NCBI RefSeq assembly: GCF_007565055.1
Contig: NC_044566.1
Location: forward strand, 93,836,297 to 93,900,296
DNA from: Rhinopithecus roxellana
Lineage: Eukaryota; Chordata; Mammalia; Primates; Cercopithecidae
Direction: 5' to 3'
DNA length: 64,000 nucleotides
The position numbers and the translations under genes are program-made. Shown in pieces: positions 12,171 through 24,124 of this stretch. The notes below the pieces were generated by a model that did no database searches, was not told where the DNA came from, and worked only from the letters and a program-made list of their open reading frames with translations. Position 1 is the stretch's first letter. Every line of letters begins with the position of its first letter.

Positions 12171-12520
12171 ACAGCAAAGAAACAAAAAGTAATAGTGCTG
12201 AAAGTGAAATCTGAATCAAATGCTATCAGGTTATAAAAGAAATATCAAACCACAGGAATATTGACACTGCCACCATTCAAGGTAGGCAGCTAGAGAAAGT
12301 CAGTGAAGGTGAACTTACCAACCGGAAGGTGACTGTGATAGAATACTGGCTCCCCAAGGAGGTCCACGTCCTAATCCCCAGAACCTGTGACTATGTTGGG
12401 TTACACAGCAAGTGGGAGTTAAGGTTGCAGACAGAATTGAGGTTGCTAACCAGATGTCCTTGAGATGAGATTATCCAAGATATCCAAGATATCCAGCTGG
12501 ATCCGATGCAATCAGAAGAG

Positions 12521-12826
12521 TCTTTTTTTTTTTTTTTTTTTTTTGAGACAGAGTCTCCCTCTGTTGCCCAGGCTGGAGTGCAGTGGCACAATCTCCGCTC
12601 ACTGCAACCTCTGCCTCCCGGGTTTAAGCGATTCTCCTACCTCAGCCCCCCGAGTAGCTGGGACTATAGGCGCGTGCCACCACATCCAGCTAATTTTTTG
12701 TATTTTTAGTAGAAACGGGGTTTCACCATTTTGGCAAGGCTGGTCTCAGACTCCTGACCTCATGACCCACCCACCTTGGCCTCCCAAAATGCTAGAATTA
12801 CAAGCGTGAGCCGCTGGACTGGCCCA
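12521..12826 (-). mobile_element. Alu
   Basis: T16, then GAGACAGAGTCTCCCTCTGT, to GAGCCGCTGGACTGGCC. It splits an MLT1 LTR. Confidence 0.94.
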
Positions 12827-13129
12827 CAGGAGTCCTTTTAAATGCAAGAGGGAGGCAGGAGAGTAAGTTTCAGAGTGACAATGTAAGAAAGAGTCCACCA
12901 ATCACCCTTGGCTTTGACGATAAAATTGGGTCATGAGTCAAGAAATGTGAGCTGCCTCAAAAAGCTACAAAAGGCGAAGAAACAGATTCCTTCTCAGAGC
13001 TTCCAAAAGAAATGCAGCCCTGCTGACACCTTGATTTTTTCCCAGTGAGATCCATTTTGGACTTCTGGCCTCCAAACTGTAGAATAATAAATTCATTTTG
13101 TTTTATTTATTTATTTATTTATTCGTTTA

Positions 13130-13422
13130 TTGAAGAGACAGAGTCCCACTCTGTTGCCCAGGCTGGAGTGCAGTGGCGTGATCTCAGCTCACTGCAACCT
13201 CTGGCGCCTCCCAGGTTCAAGCGATTCTGCTCCCTCAGCCTCCCAAGCAGCTGGGACTACAGGCGCACGTCACCACGCCCAGCTAATGTTTTTGTATTTT
13301 TAGTAAAGACAGGGTTTCACCATGTTGCCCAAGCTGGTCTCAAACTCCTGAGCTCAGGCAATCCGCCCACCTCAGCCTCCCAAAGTGCTACGATTACAGT
13401 CATGAGCCACCGTGCCTGGCCA
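13130..13422 (-). mobile_element. Alu preceded by (TTTA)n
   Basis: GAAGAGACAGAGTCCCACTC to CCACCGTGCCTGGCC. The tail has become a TTTA repeat (13101-13125). Confidence 0.93.
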
Positions 13423-13984
13423 TATTTCTTTTGTTTTAAACCATCACGTTTGTGATAATTTGTTAGAGAAGCAATAGTACAGTAAAATAGTGATTGTGAT
13501 GTCCCTGGGGAAGTGATGCTGGCAAAAATCTACATATTAAGGAAACTCTCAGAGATATTTTGTCACATTGAAAGCAGAGAGAATAAAATAATGGAAACTC
13601 AGCCAAACTCAGAAAGGCGTATGACAAGTCACAAGGTATCATAGAGATACTCCCCGTAAGTTACACAATAGGAAGAAGGCAAACACTGCTCAAATCGCTC
13701 TTTGGAAGTTTCTTACAAAGAAACAAAACACTGTAATTCTCAATGTCGCTAATGTTTTTAATAAATTACAGTATACTGTTTTACTATTTTTTCATTTCCC
13801 TATGCATTTATAACTATATAAGAGAAAGTCTAAAGTTTTAACAAAGCATTCTTTCAACAAAAATTTTTAAAAATCACGGAACAATTCAAATTTTCCCCAT
13901 TGATTATTAAAATAGCTTTGTCTGGTTTCAACTTGCACAGTCATTTTTACGGTCCTGCATCACCTTGCAAAGGAAGGACTATCT

Positions 13985-13990
13985 GTGTGT

Positions 13991-14035
<45 letters not shown>
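13985..14035. repeat. (GT)n microsatellite
   Basis: About 50 bp of GT with one GTAT interruption near the left end. Confidence 0.95.
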
Positions 14036-14037
<2 letters not shown>

Positions 14038-14094
14038 CTCTTTCCTAAAACAAGGCTGCAATGTGGTCACTTTGGTATGACCTTCAAGCTCAAA

Positions 14095-14590
14095 TGACAA
14101 GTCCCTGTCCCTGGTTGTCCAGACCTCCCCACATTCTGGGCCTCCTGCTTCCTCAGCACAACCTCCATTGCTTTGTTCTCAGGAGCCTTTGCTGCAATCA
14201 AACCACACAGCTCACTACCTCCTGAACATGTTGCTTTCTGTTTCAATGCCTTTGGAAATTTTTTCCAGACTTAAATCCCCAAATATCATCAATGCCTTCC
14301 TTACTAGCACAGATATTCCCTTATCTAAATCTTATGCAGCCTTCAAATAACAGTTGTTTCTACTTTCCTCCATCAGCCTGAGCGAACCATTTTAGCCTGA
14401 AGGGCTTTTCCCCCACTCTGCACCCTCGTTCCCACACACTACTGTGAGCAGCCAGGGTTTGTACAGTTTTGCTATCCCAACTACAATAAAGATTCCTGAA
14501 GGGAGGCCACATGCCTCACTCTTCTCTACATCCATCATAAATCCTAGCATCGTCCCTTGCACAGATGAAATGTCCAGATCATTAACAGGC
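14095..14590 (+). mobile_element. L2 LINE 3'-end fragment (probable)
   Basis: A pyrimidine-rich start, then ACAATAAAGATTCCTGAAGG and TAGCATCGTCCCTTGCACAG, resembles a decayed L2 3' end. Confidence 0.5.
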
Positions 14591-14879
14591 AATATCACAG
14601 AAAAGCCTCACTGATGGGGACAGTCTCAGATTCTGTGAGGTGCACCTTCATCTTATTCATAAGAAATTCCCTGGGGGCGAATTTACCAGTTACAGTTGAC
14701 ATTGTGGTTATTGTACTTGTTTAAGCATATAAAAATAGCCCAACTATTTCCTCTCTGGTAAGGTCTTGCGAGCATCTAAACTGCAACCATTAGTAAAGTG
14801 GTTGCACACTTTCTTCATGACCAAAATGCAAACAAGGCTCCAAGGAATCTAAAATTTAACCGAGTTCCTCATTGCATAG

Positions 14880-15020
14880 TAATTCAAATGTAGAGGAGAG
14901 TACCATGACTATGAGCCTAACCAACCTAAATCCTTTCTTGAGCCATTTCAGCCTCAATTTTCCTCATCTGTAAAATGGAGACAAGAATCTACCTCAAAAG
15001 TGTCATGAGAAGAAAATGAA
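14880..15020 (+). mobile_element. MIR SINE fragment
   Basis: CAGCCTCAATTTTCCTCATC and TGTAAAATGGAGACAAGAAT match the MIR core. Confidence 0.7.
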
Positions 15021-15037
15021 ATAAAAGAATGAATATA

Positions 15038-15335
15038 GGGGCTGGGCACAGTGGCTCACACCTATAATCCCAGCACTTTGGGAGGCCAAGTCGGGCAGAT
15101 CACCTGAGGTCAGAAGTTTGAGACTAGCCTGGCCAACATCGTGAAGCCCCGTCACTACCAAAAGTACAAAAATTAGCCAGGCGTGGTGGGAGGGCATCTG
15201 TAATCCCAACTATTCAGGAGGCTGCAGCAGGAGAATCTCCTGAATCCAGCAGGTGGAGGTTGCAGTGAGCCGAGATTGTGCCACTGCACTCCAGCCTGGG
15301 CAACAAAGCGAGACTCCATCTCAAAAAACAAAGAA
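15038..15335 (+). mobile_element. Alu (outer copy of a tandem pair)
   Basis: GGGGCTGGGCACAGTGGCTC to an A-rich tail. AAAAGAATGAATATAG at about 15023 recurs only after the second Alu (about 15652). Confidence 0.93.
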
Positions 15336-15340
15336 AAGAG

Positions 15341-15650
15341 GCCGGGCGCGGTGGCTCAAGCCTGTAATCCCAGCACTTTGGGAGGCCGAGATGGGCGGAT
15401 CACGAGGTCAGGAGATCGAGACCATCCTGGCTAACACGGTGAAACCCCGTCTCTACTAAAAACACAAAAACTAGCCGGGCGAGGTGGCGGGCGCCTGTAG
15501 TCCCAGCTACTCGGGAGCCTGAGGCAGGAGAATGGCATAAACCCAGGAGGCGGAGCTTGCAGTGAGCTGAGATCTGGCCACTGCACTCCAGTCCAGGTGA
15601 CAGAGCGAGACTCCACCTCAAAAAAGAAAAAAACAAACAAACAAACAAAC
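15341..15650 (+). mobile_element. AluY inserted in the tail of the previous Alu
   Basis: GGCCGGGCGCGGTGGCTCAA with GATCTGGCCACTGCACTCC, an Old World monkey type variant, and an (AAAC)n tail. Confidence 0.94.
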
Positions 15651-16164
15651 AAAAGAATGAATATAGAGAATATTGCTCCTACCACCAGCACCATCACAAC
15701 ACCCCAGGCTTCCCCCATTAAAGGCAAGCTCCTTTGTGACTCTGACAGGACTGAAGATGGAGCAGGGGTGATATAAGTGCAAGGGGCAGCTTGATTCATG
15801 TTTCCTTCAACTTGGGTTTCCACTTGTCCTTTTGCAATGGGCCCCGTCATTCCTTCCTCTTCCTTGCCGGTTTGAGCAACTCAACACGACTGGAGAAAGT
15901 CACAGAGCTGAGCTACAAGATTTCACCATAAATTCTTGGGTCTCAAATCTCAAGGTGACACTCTCCACTTACCAGCGTTTCCATTGATTTTCTCTAGTAT
16001 ATCTGCTCTACAACTTCTTATCTCACACCATCTCTTCCTCTCCAACCTCTCAAATCTCCCTAATCCACATTCCCAACTTGAATACCAAACTCCCAACGCA
16101 TCCACCAAATGAATAAATGAGTGCTTTGCTTTGGTATTCTCAATCACTCTCTAAATATGAGTAG

Positions 16165-17360
16165 CCATCCATGCTGTACCATGCATTATTCTAGGTCCTG
16201 AGGCACAGCAATAAACTGTGGACAAAGTCCCTAGTCTTGTAGTTTAGAGTCTAGACAGGAGAGAAAAGCAACAACAAATAAAACAAGGTAGATATACATT
16301 ATGTCAGATGGAAATAAATCCTACGCAAAATGAACTAGGGAAAATAAAACCTGTGGCTTTGTTATTCACATATTTCCTGTCTCTTCCCAAACCCATGGTA
16401 GGACTGCTCCCCACCCCTACTCCCAAACGAAGTGAGGCATGGCAATGTGACTTGCTCTGGCCAAGTAAATGAAAGCTATGTCACTTCCAGGAGGAGCCTT
16501 TAAGAGCCAGGGAATCATTCTTGCTCTTTTCATCTGCCAATGTGCCAGATGGTAGTGTAGCCATCAGCCAGCTCCCGGGGCTGACGACAGTTTAGAGTGG
16601 ACCCCTCCCAGGTAACTCGCAATGGAGATGGAACAGCAGTGAGATGTGAGCCTTGTTGTCTCGGGTTCCTGATATTTCAGAGTTGTTTGCTACTGCAGCA
16701 TAACTTGGCCCACTGCTGGTGGGGAAGGAGGGGTGCCGTCTTATCCAACCTGGTTAGGGAAGACCTTCTTGTCATGTGGATCTGGGCAGAGACCTGAAGA
16801 TGTAGGCCTTGCAGATACCTGAGGGAAGGGTGATCCTGGTGGAAAAAAAAGCAAGTACAAATGCTCTGAGATGAAAACATGCTCAACATGATTAAGAGAT
16901 GATAAGGCAGCCAACCGGCAAAAGCAGAATGAGCATGAGGCAGACAGGGAGGGAGCTAAGGTCAAAGAAGTGGTGATGGGAGAAAACAGTCGAGAGCCCT
17001 ACAGTCTATTATGAGGACTTTAAAATCTTTCCTCTGGATGTGCAGGGTGCTTTGGGGAGGTCTCAGTAGAGGAGTAACATGATTGGACATGTTTTTAAAT
17101 GATCACTTTGGTTGTTAAATTGAGAAGAAATTACAGCAAGGAAAGGGTGGAAGATAGGAGACCAGTTAGGAGGCTGTTAGGGAATCCAAGGAAGAAAGGA
17201 GGATGTTCAAACCAGCAGGGTGGAGGTGGAGATGAAGAGGGGAGTCGGAACTGGGATATGTTGTGAAGGTGCTGCAGACAGGATATGCTGACTGACTGGG
17301 TGTATGGGCAGATGGAGAAGTCAGGAATAAAACTAAGTTTTGTTCTGGGCCACTGGAAGA
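16165..17360 (+). mobile_element. Ancient mammal-wide repeat split by another element
   Basis: The parts at 16165-16346 (ACAGCAATAAACTGTGGACA, TATGTCAGATGG) and 16741-17360 (AGGAGTAACATGATTGGACA, GAGACCAGTTAGGAGGCTGT) match, in order, a consensus I recognise but cannot name with certainty. A second, LTR-like element occupies 16347-16740. Confidence 0.5.
16347..16740 (+). mobile_element. LTR-like element inserted in an older repeat
   Basis: TGGCAATGTGACTTGCTCTG, TCACTTCCAGGAGGAGCC and TTTGCTACTGCAGCATAACT are landmarks of a mammal-wide LTR, probably a MaLR relative. It interrupts the repeat at 16165-17360. Confidence 0.4.
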
Positions 17361-17889
17361 ACTGCTGGCAGTTGCTGAGATGGCTCTGACTAAGTTCCGG
17401 ACATGCTGTCTTTCCCACCTACAAGATCCGGGCCCATCTAGCAAAATGCGTCCCCAAGCCTTCACCTGCCAGGTCTCTCTCCTCTCTACCAGTGCCACTC
17501 AAAATAACCAGTCTGCAAAGTGCTACCAGCTCACACTGGGGTCAGAGCTTGTGCCAAATGTGAATCAACACACTGCCTCCTTCAGGGATGATGTCCTGCT
17601 ATTAAACACATCATTTAAACTAAACATGTGCTCTGCTCAAATGTCACCTTATCCTTTGTCCCGCTTTTTTCATAGTACTTAACAGTGGATTTAATAGTGA
17701 TTCATCAACTCTATGATTCAAACTGATACACCATTATTTTTATGGCCACTAAAAAATAAACGCTGCCAAATATAATTCTAAGACATCATCAATTATAAGG
17801 CCGCGTTCCAACTTTAGAATCATTAAAATGTGGGAACAAATGCATTTTAGAATCAAGGAAATATACTTCTTGGTCTACCGTCCATTCCC

Positions 17890-18032
17890 CCACCTTCAGT
17901 CTCCACTAGAACACAAGCTTATTTAGGGCAGCAGCTTTGTCTGGTACATTCCCTGCTGCAGCATCCCTCATGCCTCTAACAGGACCTGGCACGTAAAGGC
18001 AGTCAAGAGTGTTTGTTAAACAAAAGGGGAGT
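17890..18032 (+). mobile_element. L2 LINE 3'-end fragment
   Basis: AGGGCAGCAGCTTTGTCTGG and GGACCTGGCACGTAAAGGCA match the end of L2. The L1M fragment at 18033 follows directly. Confidence 0.65.
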
Positions 18033-18505
18033 GATGTGAAGGAGGTGCTCAAATATTGGCGGGAGCAACCCAAGTGTCCACTGGCAGATGAATGGATAAA
18101 CGGGTAAACAAAATGTGGCACACACATATAAGGGTGATCAATTCAGTCTTAAAAAGGAAGGAAACTGGCACACGCAACAACATGCATGAACCTTGAGGAC
18201 ATTATGCTATATGAAATAAGCCAGTCACAAAAAGATAAATATTATATGATTCCACTTATTTGCAGTACCTAGAGTAGTAAAATTCACAGAGGTACAAAGT
18301 AGAAAAGTGGTTGCCAGAAGAAGGGTATAGAGGAGGGGAGGAAGGGGGAAATGGGAAGTTGTTTAATGGGTACAGAGTTTCAGTTCTGCAAGATAAGAAG
18401 AGTTACAGACATCGGTTGCACAATATGAACGTACTTAATACTACCGTATAGACACAAAAATAGTTAAGATTGTACATTTTATATTATGTACATTTTACCA
18501 CAATT
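18033..18505 (+). mobile_element. L1M 3'-end fragment
   Basis: Typical order of an L1M 3'UTR: AACCCAAGTGTCCACTGGCA, CCTTGAGGACATTATGCTA, ATATGATTCCACTTATTTG, and the tail ATTTTACCACAATTAAAA. Confidence 0.8.
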
Positions 18506-18889
18506 AAAAATTAAAACTAAATATAAGCAAATACTTACTGAACTAATAACTGACCCTGTTTACACAACCATTTTAATTCTGTCCAGGACCAAACAAACCC
18601 CTAAAAATACAAATCTGATAATTACCATTAAGTATTCCTCTCAAGATGAGCAGAAGTCAGATCTCAAAAACCTATGTGGAAAGCAATAATACACAAATAT
18701 CCAAAAAGTTGCACATCACAGGATAAGTATACAGTATCATTATACACAATAAGATTCACTCATCAACTCAAGATTTGTACTTTTACCACATAAAAATTTT
18801 AACTCAAAAAAAACCTTTAAATAATTCTTAAACTCTGGTTAATAACAATGCACATTTAAGTGTTTAGAGAAAATGTGACTATAATCTAC

Positions 18890-19075
18890 TTTGAAATGCA
18901 TTTTAAAAATAATATGGTACTGATCAAATAAATAGAGGGATTGATATTTGCTAAAGCAAACATACTAAAATGTTAATTGTAGAATCTAGGTGGTGGGTAT
19001 ATGGGTGTTCAGTGTACCACTCTTTCTACTTTGTGGCATGTTTGAAATTTTTCATAATTAAAACATTGGGTGGGG
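18890..19075 (+). mobile_element. L1M/L1ME 3'-tail fragment
   Basis: GAATCTAGGTGGTGGGTATA followed by GTTTGAAATTTTTCATAATT resembles the L1ME 3' tail. Confidence 0.6.
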
Positions 19076-19077
19076 AG

Positions 19078-20990
19078 TACACAGAGAATCATAGAATCTG
19101 AGAGCTGAGAAAGGACTTCAATGAAGCAAAAATTAATAGAACTGAAATGAGACATAGATAAATCCACAAATATAATTGGAGAATTCAGCACTCTTCTCAC
19201 AGTAATTGATAGTACAAGTAAACAGAAAATCACTGTTATGGACTGAATGTGACCCCCTCAAATTGGTATGCTGAAGCTCTATGTTGACTGTGTTTGGAGA
19301 GAGGCCCTTTAAAGAGGGAATTAAGGTTAAGTGAGGTCATAAGGATAGATGGAGCCCTAATTCAATGGGACATGTCTTTATAAGAAAAAGGAGAGACCCA
19401 GGGATGCTCCCACACACAAAGGAAAGACCATGTGATGACCCAGCTAGAAGGCAGCAGGCTCCTGCAAGGCCCCAGGAGAAACCAAACTTGCCAAGACCCT
19501 GAGCTTGGACTTCTAGCTTCTGGGTCTGTGAGAAAATTAATTTCTGTTCTTTAAGCCACCCAGTCTGTGGTATATTGTTATGGCAGCCCAAGCTGACTAG
19601 TAAAATCAGTAAGGATATACAAGACCTGAAAAATATTATCAACCAATTTGGCCTGATTGACATTCATAGAACACTCCACTCAACAACAGCAAGTTACACA
19701 TTTGTTCAAGTGCAGATGGAGCATTCACCAAGATAGACTATATTCTGGGCATAAAAGATTCCTCAAAAAATTTAAAGGAATTAAAATCATACAAAGCATG
19801 CTCCTTGGCCACAAAAAAATTAGAAACCAACAACAGAAAGATGGACAATCCCCCAAATATGTGAAAACTCAACAACACATTTCTAAACAATATCTGGGTC
19901 AAAGAGAAAGTCACAAAGGAAATTAGACTATATTTAAAACAGAATTAAAAACTGAAGCACAACAAAGCAAAATTTGTGGACTGTAGCTAAAGCAATGCTT
20001 AGAGAGTAAAGTGTAGCATAAAAATGCTTATATTAGGAAGACAAAAGGTCTCAAATAATGGTGTAGGTTACAATCTTAAAAAAAAAAAAAACAAAAAAAA
20101 CAGAAAAAGAGCAAATTAAAACCTAAGCAATCAGATGTAAAAAAATAATTAAGAGTAGAAATCAATGAAATGGAAAAACCAAACCATAATAGAGACAAAT
20201 CAATGAAACTCAAAGCTGGTTATCTGAGATCAATAAAACTGATACACTTCCAGCAGAAATGATCAGGACAAAAAGAGAGAAGACACAATCATCAATATCA
20301 GGAATAAAGAGGGGGCATCACTACTGATCCCAGAGACATTTAAACGACAGTAAGAAGTTGCACAACAATGTGAATGTACTTAATGTCACTGAACTGTGCA
20401 CTTAAAAATAGTTAAAATAGTAAGTTTTATATTATGTATTTCTTATCACTACTAAAATTTATCACAACTAGATTTTTTTTGAAAGGGAATGTTACAAAAT
20501 ACTTTATACCCATAAATTTGACAACTTAGATGAAACAGGCAAACTCCTTGGAAGACACAATCTACCAAAGCTCATTCAAGAAGAAATAGATAACGGAAAC
20601 AGTCCTATAGATATTATGAAATTGAATTTATAGTTAAAAGGCTTCCAACAAAGAAAACTCCAAGCCTGATGGCTTCAGGGGAGAATTCTACCAAGCATTT
20701 AAATACCAATTCCACACAAACTCTTTTACAACACAGAAAAATAGGGAACACTTTCCAGCTCACATTATGAAGCCAATGATACACTGTTAGCAAAACCAGA
20801 TAAAGATATTAAAAGGCAAAAATTAGACCAATATACTTTATTAACATATTAACAGATGCAAAATTCTCAACAAAACATCAGTAAATCAAACCTAGCATTA
20901 TATAAAAATACATCATGACCAAATAAAGCTTATCCAGGGAATACGAAACAAATCAGTGTAATTTACCATATCAACAAGTTAAAGTATACT
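19078..20990 (+). mobile_element. L1M ORF2 fragment split by an MLT1 LTR
   Basis: ORF2-region sequence (CTTCTCACAGTAATTGATAG) stops at 19226, where an MLT1 LTR is inserted. It resumes at 19606 (ATCAACCAATTTGGCCTGAT, TTCTGGGCATAAAAG, TGGCTTCAGGGGAGAATTC). A ~120-bp L1M 3' tail lies within it at about 20345-20465. No reading frame is intact. Confidence 0.8.
19229..19604 (+). mobile_element. MLT1-type solo LTR (ERVL-MaLR)
   Basis: Begins TGTTATGGACTGAATG and ends GGCAGCCCAAGCTGACTAGTA. Internal landmarks are TGTCTTTATAAGAAAAAGGA and TTAAGCCACCCAGTCTGTGG. AATCA occurs on both sides as a possible 5-bp target duplication. Confidence 0.85.
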
Positions 20991-21408
20991 ATGAAACCAT
21001 TCTCATCCTGCCCAATTACTGCTTATTCTATGAAATCAATTTGTCATCAACCCATAAGGCTAAACTGACCACTTAGTGCTATTTGTTAACAATGGGCTAT
21101 CCCTTTGATCTAACCTCTACTATTAATTACTAATATAACCAACTAGTAACTACTAATGCCAACCAACATTTATTAAGCCCTTAGGAAGTGGAGGCATTAG
21201 CATGACACTTTATGTGTGCTACTTTGCTCCTGCCACTCCACTACAGGGCCTATGTGCCTGTTACTCTCTCTACCCAAAATGTTCTTCCCATGTCCAGCTT
21301 ATCCTCATCATTCAGTCCTCATTTCAAACAGCACCTCCCCAGAGTGGCCTTCAATCGTGATTTTTTGCTTTTGAGTGCGTCATCCTGGTTAATTTACTCT
21401 GTGGCATT
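20991..21408. other. UBAC2 intron 1, unique
   Basis: No feature recognised between the L1M fragment and the AluY. The start of the 125-codon frame here is unique, but its end is Alu. Confidence 0.5.
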
Positions 21409-21706
21409 CTTTTTTTTTTTTTTGAGACGGAGTCTCGCTCTGTTGCCCAGGCTGGAGTGCAGTGGCCGGATCTCAGCTCACTGCAAGCTCCGCCTCCCGG
21501 GTTCACGCCATTCTCCTGCCTCAGGCTCCCGAGTAGCTGGGACTACAGGCGCCCGCCACCTCGCCCGGCTAGTTTTTTGTATTTTTTAGTAGAGACGGGG
21601 TTTCACCATGTTAGCCAGGATGGTCTCGATCTCCTGACCTCGTGATCCGCCCGTCTCGGCCTCCCAAAGTGCTGGGATTACAGGCTTGAGCCACCGCGCC
21701 CGGCAG
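21409..21706 (-). mobile_element. AluY, Old World monkey (YR) type
   Basis: Contains GTGGCCGGATCTCAGCTCAC, the inverse of the CCGGCCAC variant. GGCATTCTTT occurs on both sides as a target duplication. Confidence 0.95.
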
Positions 21707-21754
21707 GCATTCTTTACTACTTGAAATTCTTTGTTTGCTTCTTTGTCTGTCTCC

Positions 21755-21885
21755 TTCATCAGAAGGTAAACTCTATGAAGACAGGGTCCTAGCTGTCTTG
21801 CTCACTGCCAATATCCCCATAGCCAGAATGCCACCACTTGGCACACAGTTGCCTTTCAGTAACTATGTGGTGAATGAATGAATTA
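21755..21885 (+). mobile_element. L2 LINE 3'-end fragment
   Basis: CTCTATGAAGACAGGGTCCT and TATGTGGTGAATGAATGAAT are typical of the L2 3' end. Confidence 0.65.
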
Positions 21886-21889
21886 CATG

Positions 21890-22690
21890 GTTTAATCCTC
21901 AAAATAACCCTATGAGGTAGACATTACTCTTCTCAGATTTATACGGAAGACAAAAATGTGACTCGGAGAATACCTATCCATGACAACACAATGTCTTAGC
22001 CGGGGTTCCCCTGAGAGTAAAAGGTGAGGCAAAGGCTTACAGGCAGGTACTTTATTTTGGGATATGATCCCAAAATAGTGGTGAAGGACACAGGGAGGGA
22101 AACAGAGGAAGAGTGCAAAGAAGGGCACTGACAAGTAGGCCATCGCCATGAGTGACAGATGTTTCTGACGGGTGTTGGAACCTACAGGACTTTCTAAGAA
22201 GCCTGGTGAATGTGTCTCAACTACCATCTCAGGTGGAACAGGGCAGCATTTTTATCCATCAGCTTCCATCCTCAATGGTCTAGAGTGGCCACAGAAAAGA
22301 AGCTCTCCACAGGAGGAACAGAGAAATAAGAACAACAAACCAGCTTATACACCAAATGGGACTCTGTAGAAATAGAATAAAAGGTGAGGCAGAGTACACT
22401 GAAACAGTGCGCAAGAAGAGGCTAGTGAGCAGCAGAACCAGAATGCAAGCTCTGATAATCCGGACTGCAAGCACAACTGACTACACTGCATTGCCATACA
22501 GTGCCACGGTTCAAAGAAATGTTCACCTTCATGGTGGATTTCAAGTAAAAGACATACACAATCACAAACAGAACAGAAATCAAAGCACTAACAGAAATCA
22601 AAGTGGTGCCCTGTGTAACAAAAGTAAATGTAATTGTGAATGAAATATAGAAAGACTGCAGTCTGTGGAGGCTGCAACACAGATCCAAGA
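21890..22690. other. UBAC2 intron 1, unassigned
   Basis: Two overlapping 91-95-codon frames on opposite strands (about 22356-22697) have no recognisable product. AACAGAAATCAAAG occurs twice, 18 bp apart, near 22571-22607. Confidence 0.4.
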
Positions 22691-22694
22691 AATC

Positions 22695-23060
22695 CATTTC
22701 TAGAAATTTAGCCCAAAGTAACTATCATAAATGAGCACAAAGATTTTGCTACAAAAATGCTCATCGCAGCACTGTTTATAATAGTGAAAAGACTAGAAAC
22801 AATATGAATATCCAATTGGGAAATGGGTAAATTATGTTCTATCCATAAAAATGGAATAATATTCAACATTAAGAAACAGGTTGTAGAAAAATATTTCACA
22901 CCTTGGAAAGATGTTCCTAAATAGTAAGTGCAAAATGGTCTAGTGGTATTATTATACAAAAAATAATATATCGATACTTTTTTTAGAAGCATCTACGAAA
23001 ATATTAACAGTGATAATCTCTGGCCTGTTCATGGAGATCTTAATTTTTTACACAAAAAAA
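22695..23060 (+). mobile_element. L1M 3'-end fragment
   Basis: ATCGCAGCACTGTTTATAAT, ATAAAAATGGAATAATATTC and ACAGTGATAATCTCTGG are landmarks of old L1 3' ends. Confidence 0.7.
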
Positions 23061-23251
23061 TCTATTTTGACAATTAGAAAAAATAATTTGTAACTAGTTA
23101 CTAATTCAAGAAAAAGATCCATATGGCGAATCCTTACACACTGAGATGGGGCAAGTCACTAGCAATCTTCGGCCTCTCTGTGAGCAGAACCAGGAAGTGG
23201 TTCACACATACAGAACCCAAGGAAAGATCAAACAGAAGGTTAAGAAAAAGT

Positions 23252-23537
23252 CACAGCCTGTAATCCCAGCACTTTGGGAGGCCGAGACGGGCGGATCACG
23301 AGGTCAGGAGATCGAGACCATCCTGGCTAACACGGTGAAACCCCGTCTCTACTAAAAAATACAAAAAACTAGCCGGGCGAGGTGGCGGGCGCCTGTAGTC
23401 CCAGCTACTCAGGAGGCTGAGGCAGGAGAATGACGTAAACCCGGGAGGCGGAGCTTGCAGTGAGCTGAGATCCGGCCACTTCACTGCAGCCCAGGTGACA
23501 GAGCAAGACTCCGTCTCAAAAAAAAAAAAAAAAAAGA
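23252..23537 (+). mobile_element. 5'-truncated AluY (YR type)
   Basis: Starts abruptly at GCCTGTAATCCCAGCAC. AGAAAAAGTCAC flanks both ends, so it inserted already truncated by ~20 bp. Carries GATCCGGCCACTTCACTGC. Confidence 0.93.
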
Positions 23538-23804
23538 AAGAAAAAGTCACTTCCCGGCAGGAGATCCTTCCACCTTTGAAAATAGGGATGCTACAAATTT
23601 TGAGAATAACAGACAATGCATTAATCTAAAAGTAAAAATGCAAAATACCTCTCTGGCAAAGATAATATAAAAATACAAAGTTTAAGATTTCCTTTCGGGT
23701 CTGATTTCTTTTTGGTTTGACCAAAGTACACAGTCATTTCTTTGAGGCAATAAATACTAATCAGGCTTGGGTGACTATGTATTATCCTAAAATAAATGTT
23801 ACAG

Positions 23805-24020
23805 TATATGTGGAGTATTTTATGCCAGGCACTATGCTAATAAAAGCACTTTACATGTAATACCATCTCAGTGATTATAATAGCCCTAAAGCAGGAATTA
23901 ATTATCAGCATTCTCTAGGTGAAGAAATAAACTAAGAAAGGGTAAATAACCCACTGAAGGTCACGGTTAGTTAGTAGAGGGGCCGGGATTTGAACTTGGT
24001 TCTGACTGACTATAAAGAAA
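23805..24020 (-). mobile_element. MIR SINE (antisense)
   Basis: The plus strand reads ATGCCAGGCACTATGCTAAT, then GAAGGTCACGGTTAGTTAGT and GGGATTTGAACTTGG, the inverse complement of MIR. Confidence 0.8.
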
Positions 24021-24124
24021 CCATTTCTTTCTAATATATAAGAAGGAAGTACAATAACTTTATATGATTACTATTTTAATACTTAAGATATATCTTTTTG
24101 GTTCCTCAAAAAGTCAAGCATATT

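Larger units (their letters stand above)
12325..13490 (+). mobile_element. MLT1-type LTR split by two Alus
   Basis: Three pieces (12325-12520, 12825-13110, 13423-13490) read in order as one MaLR LTR: CCTAATCCCCAGAACCTGTG, GCAGCCCTGCTGACACCTTG, and TTTTAAACCATCACGTTTGT. Alus at 12521 and 13130 separate them. Confidence 0.7.

Noticed and set aside
13045..13455. 136-codon frame and many similar frames (e.g. 35257-35691, 53222-53611, 42833-43243)
   Set aside because: The residues (SVAQAGVQW, CLSLPSSWDYR, and similar) are the well-known translation of antisense Alu.
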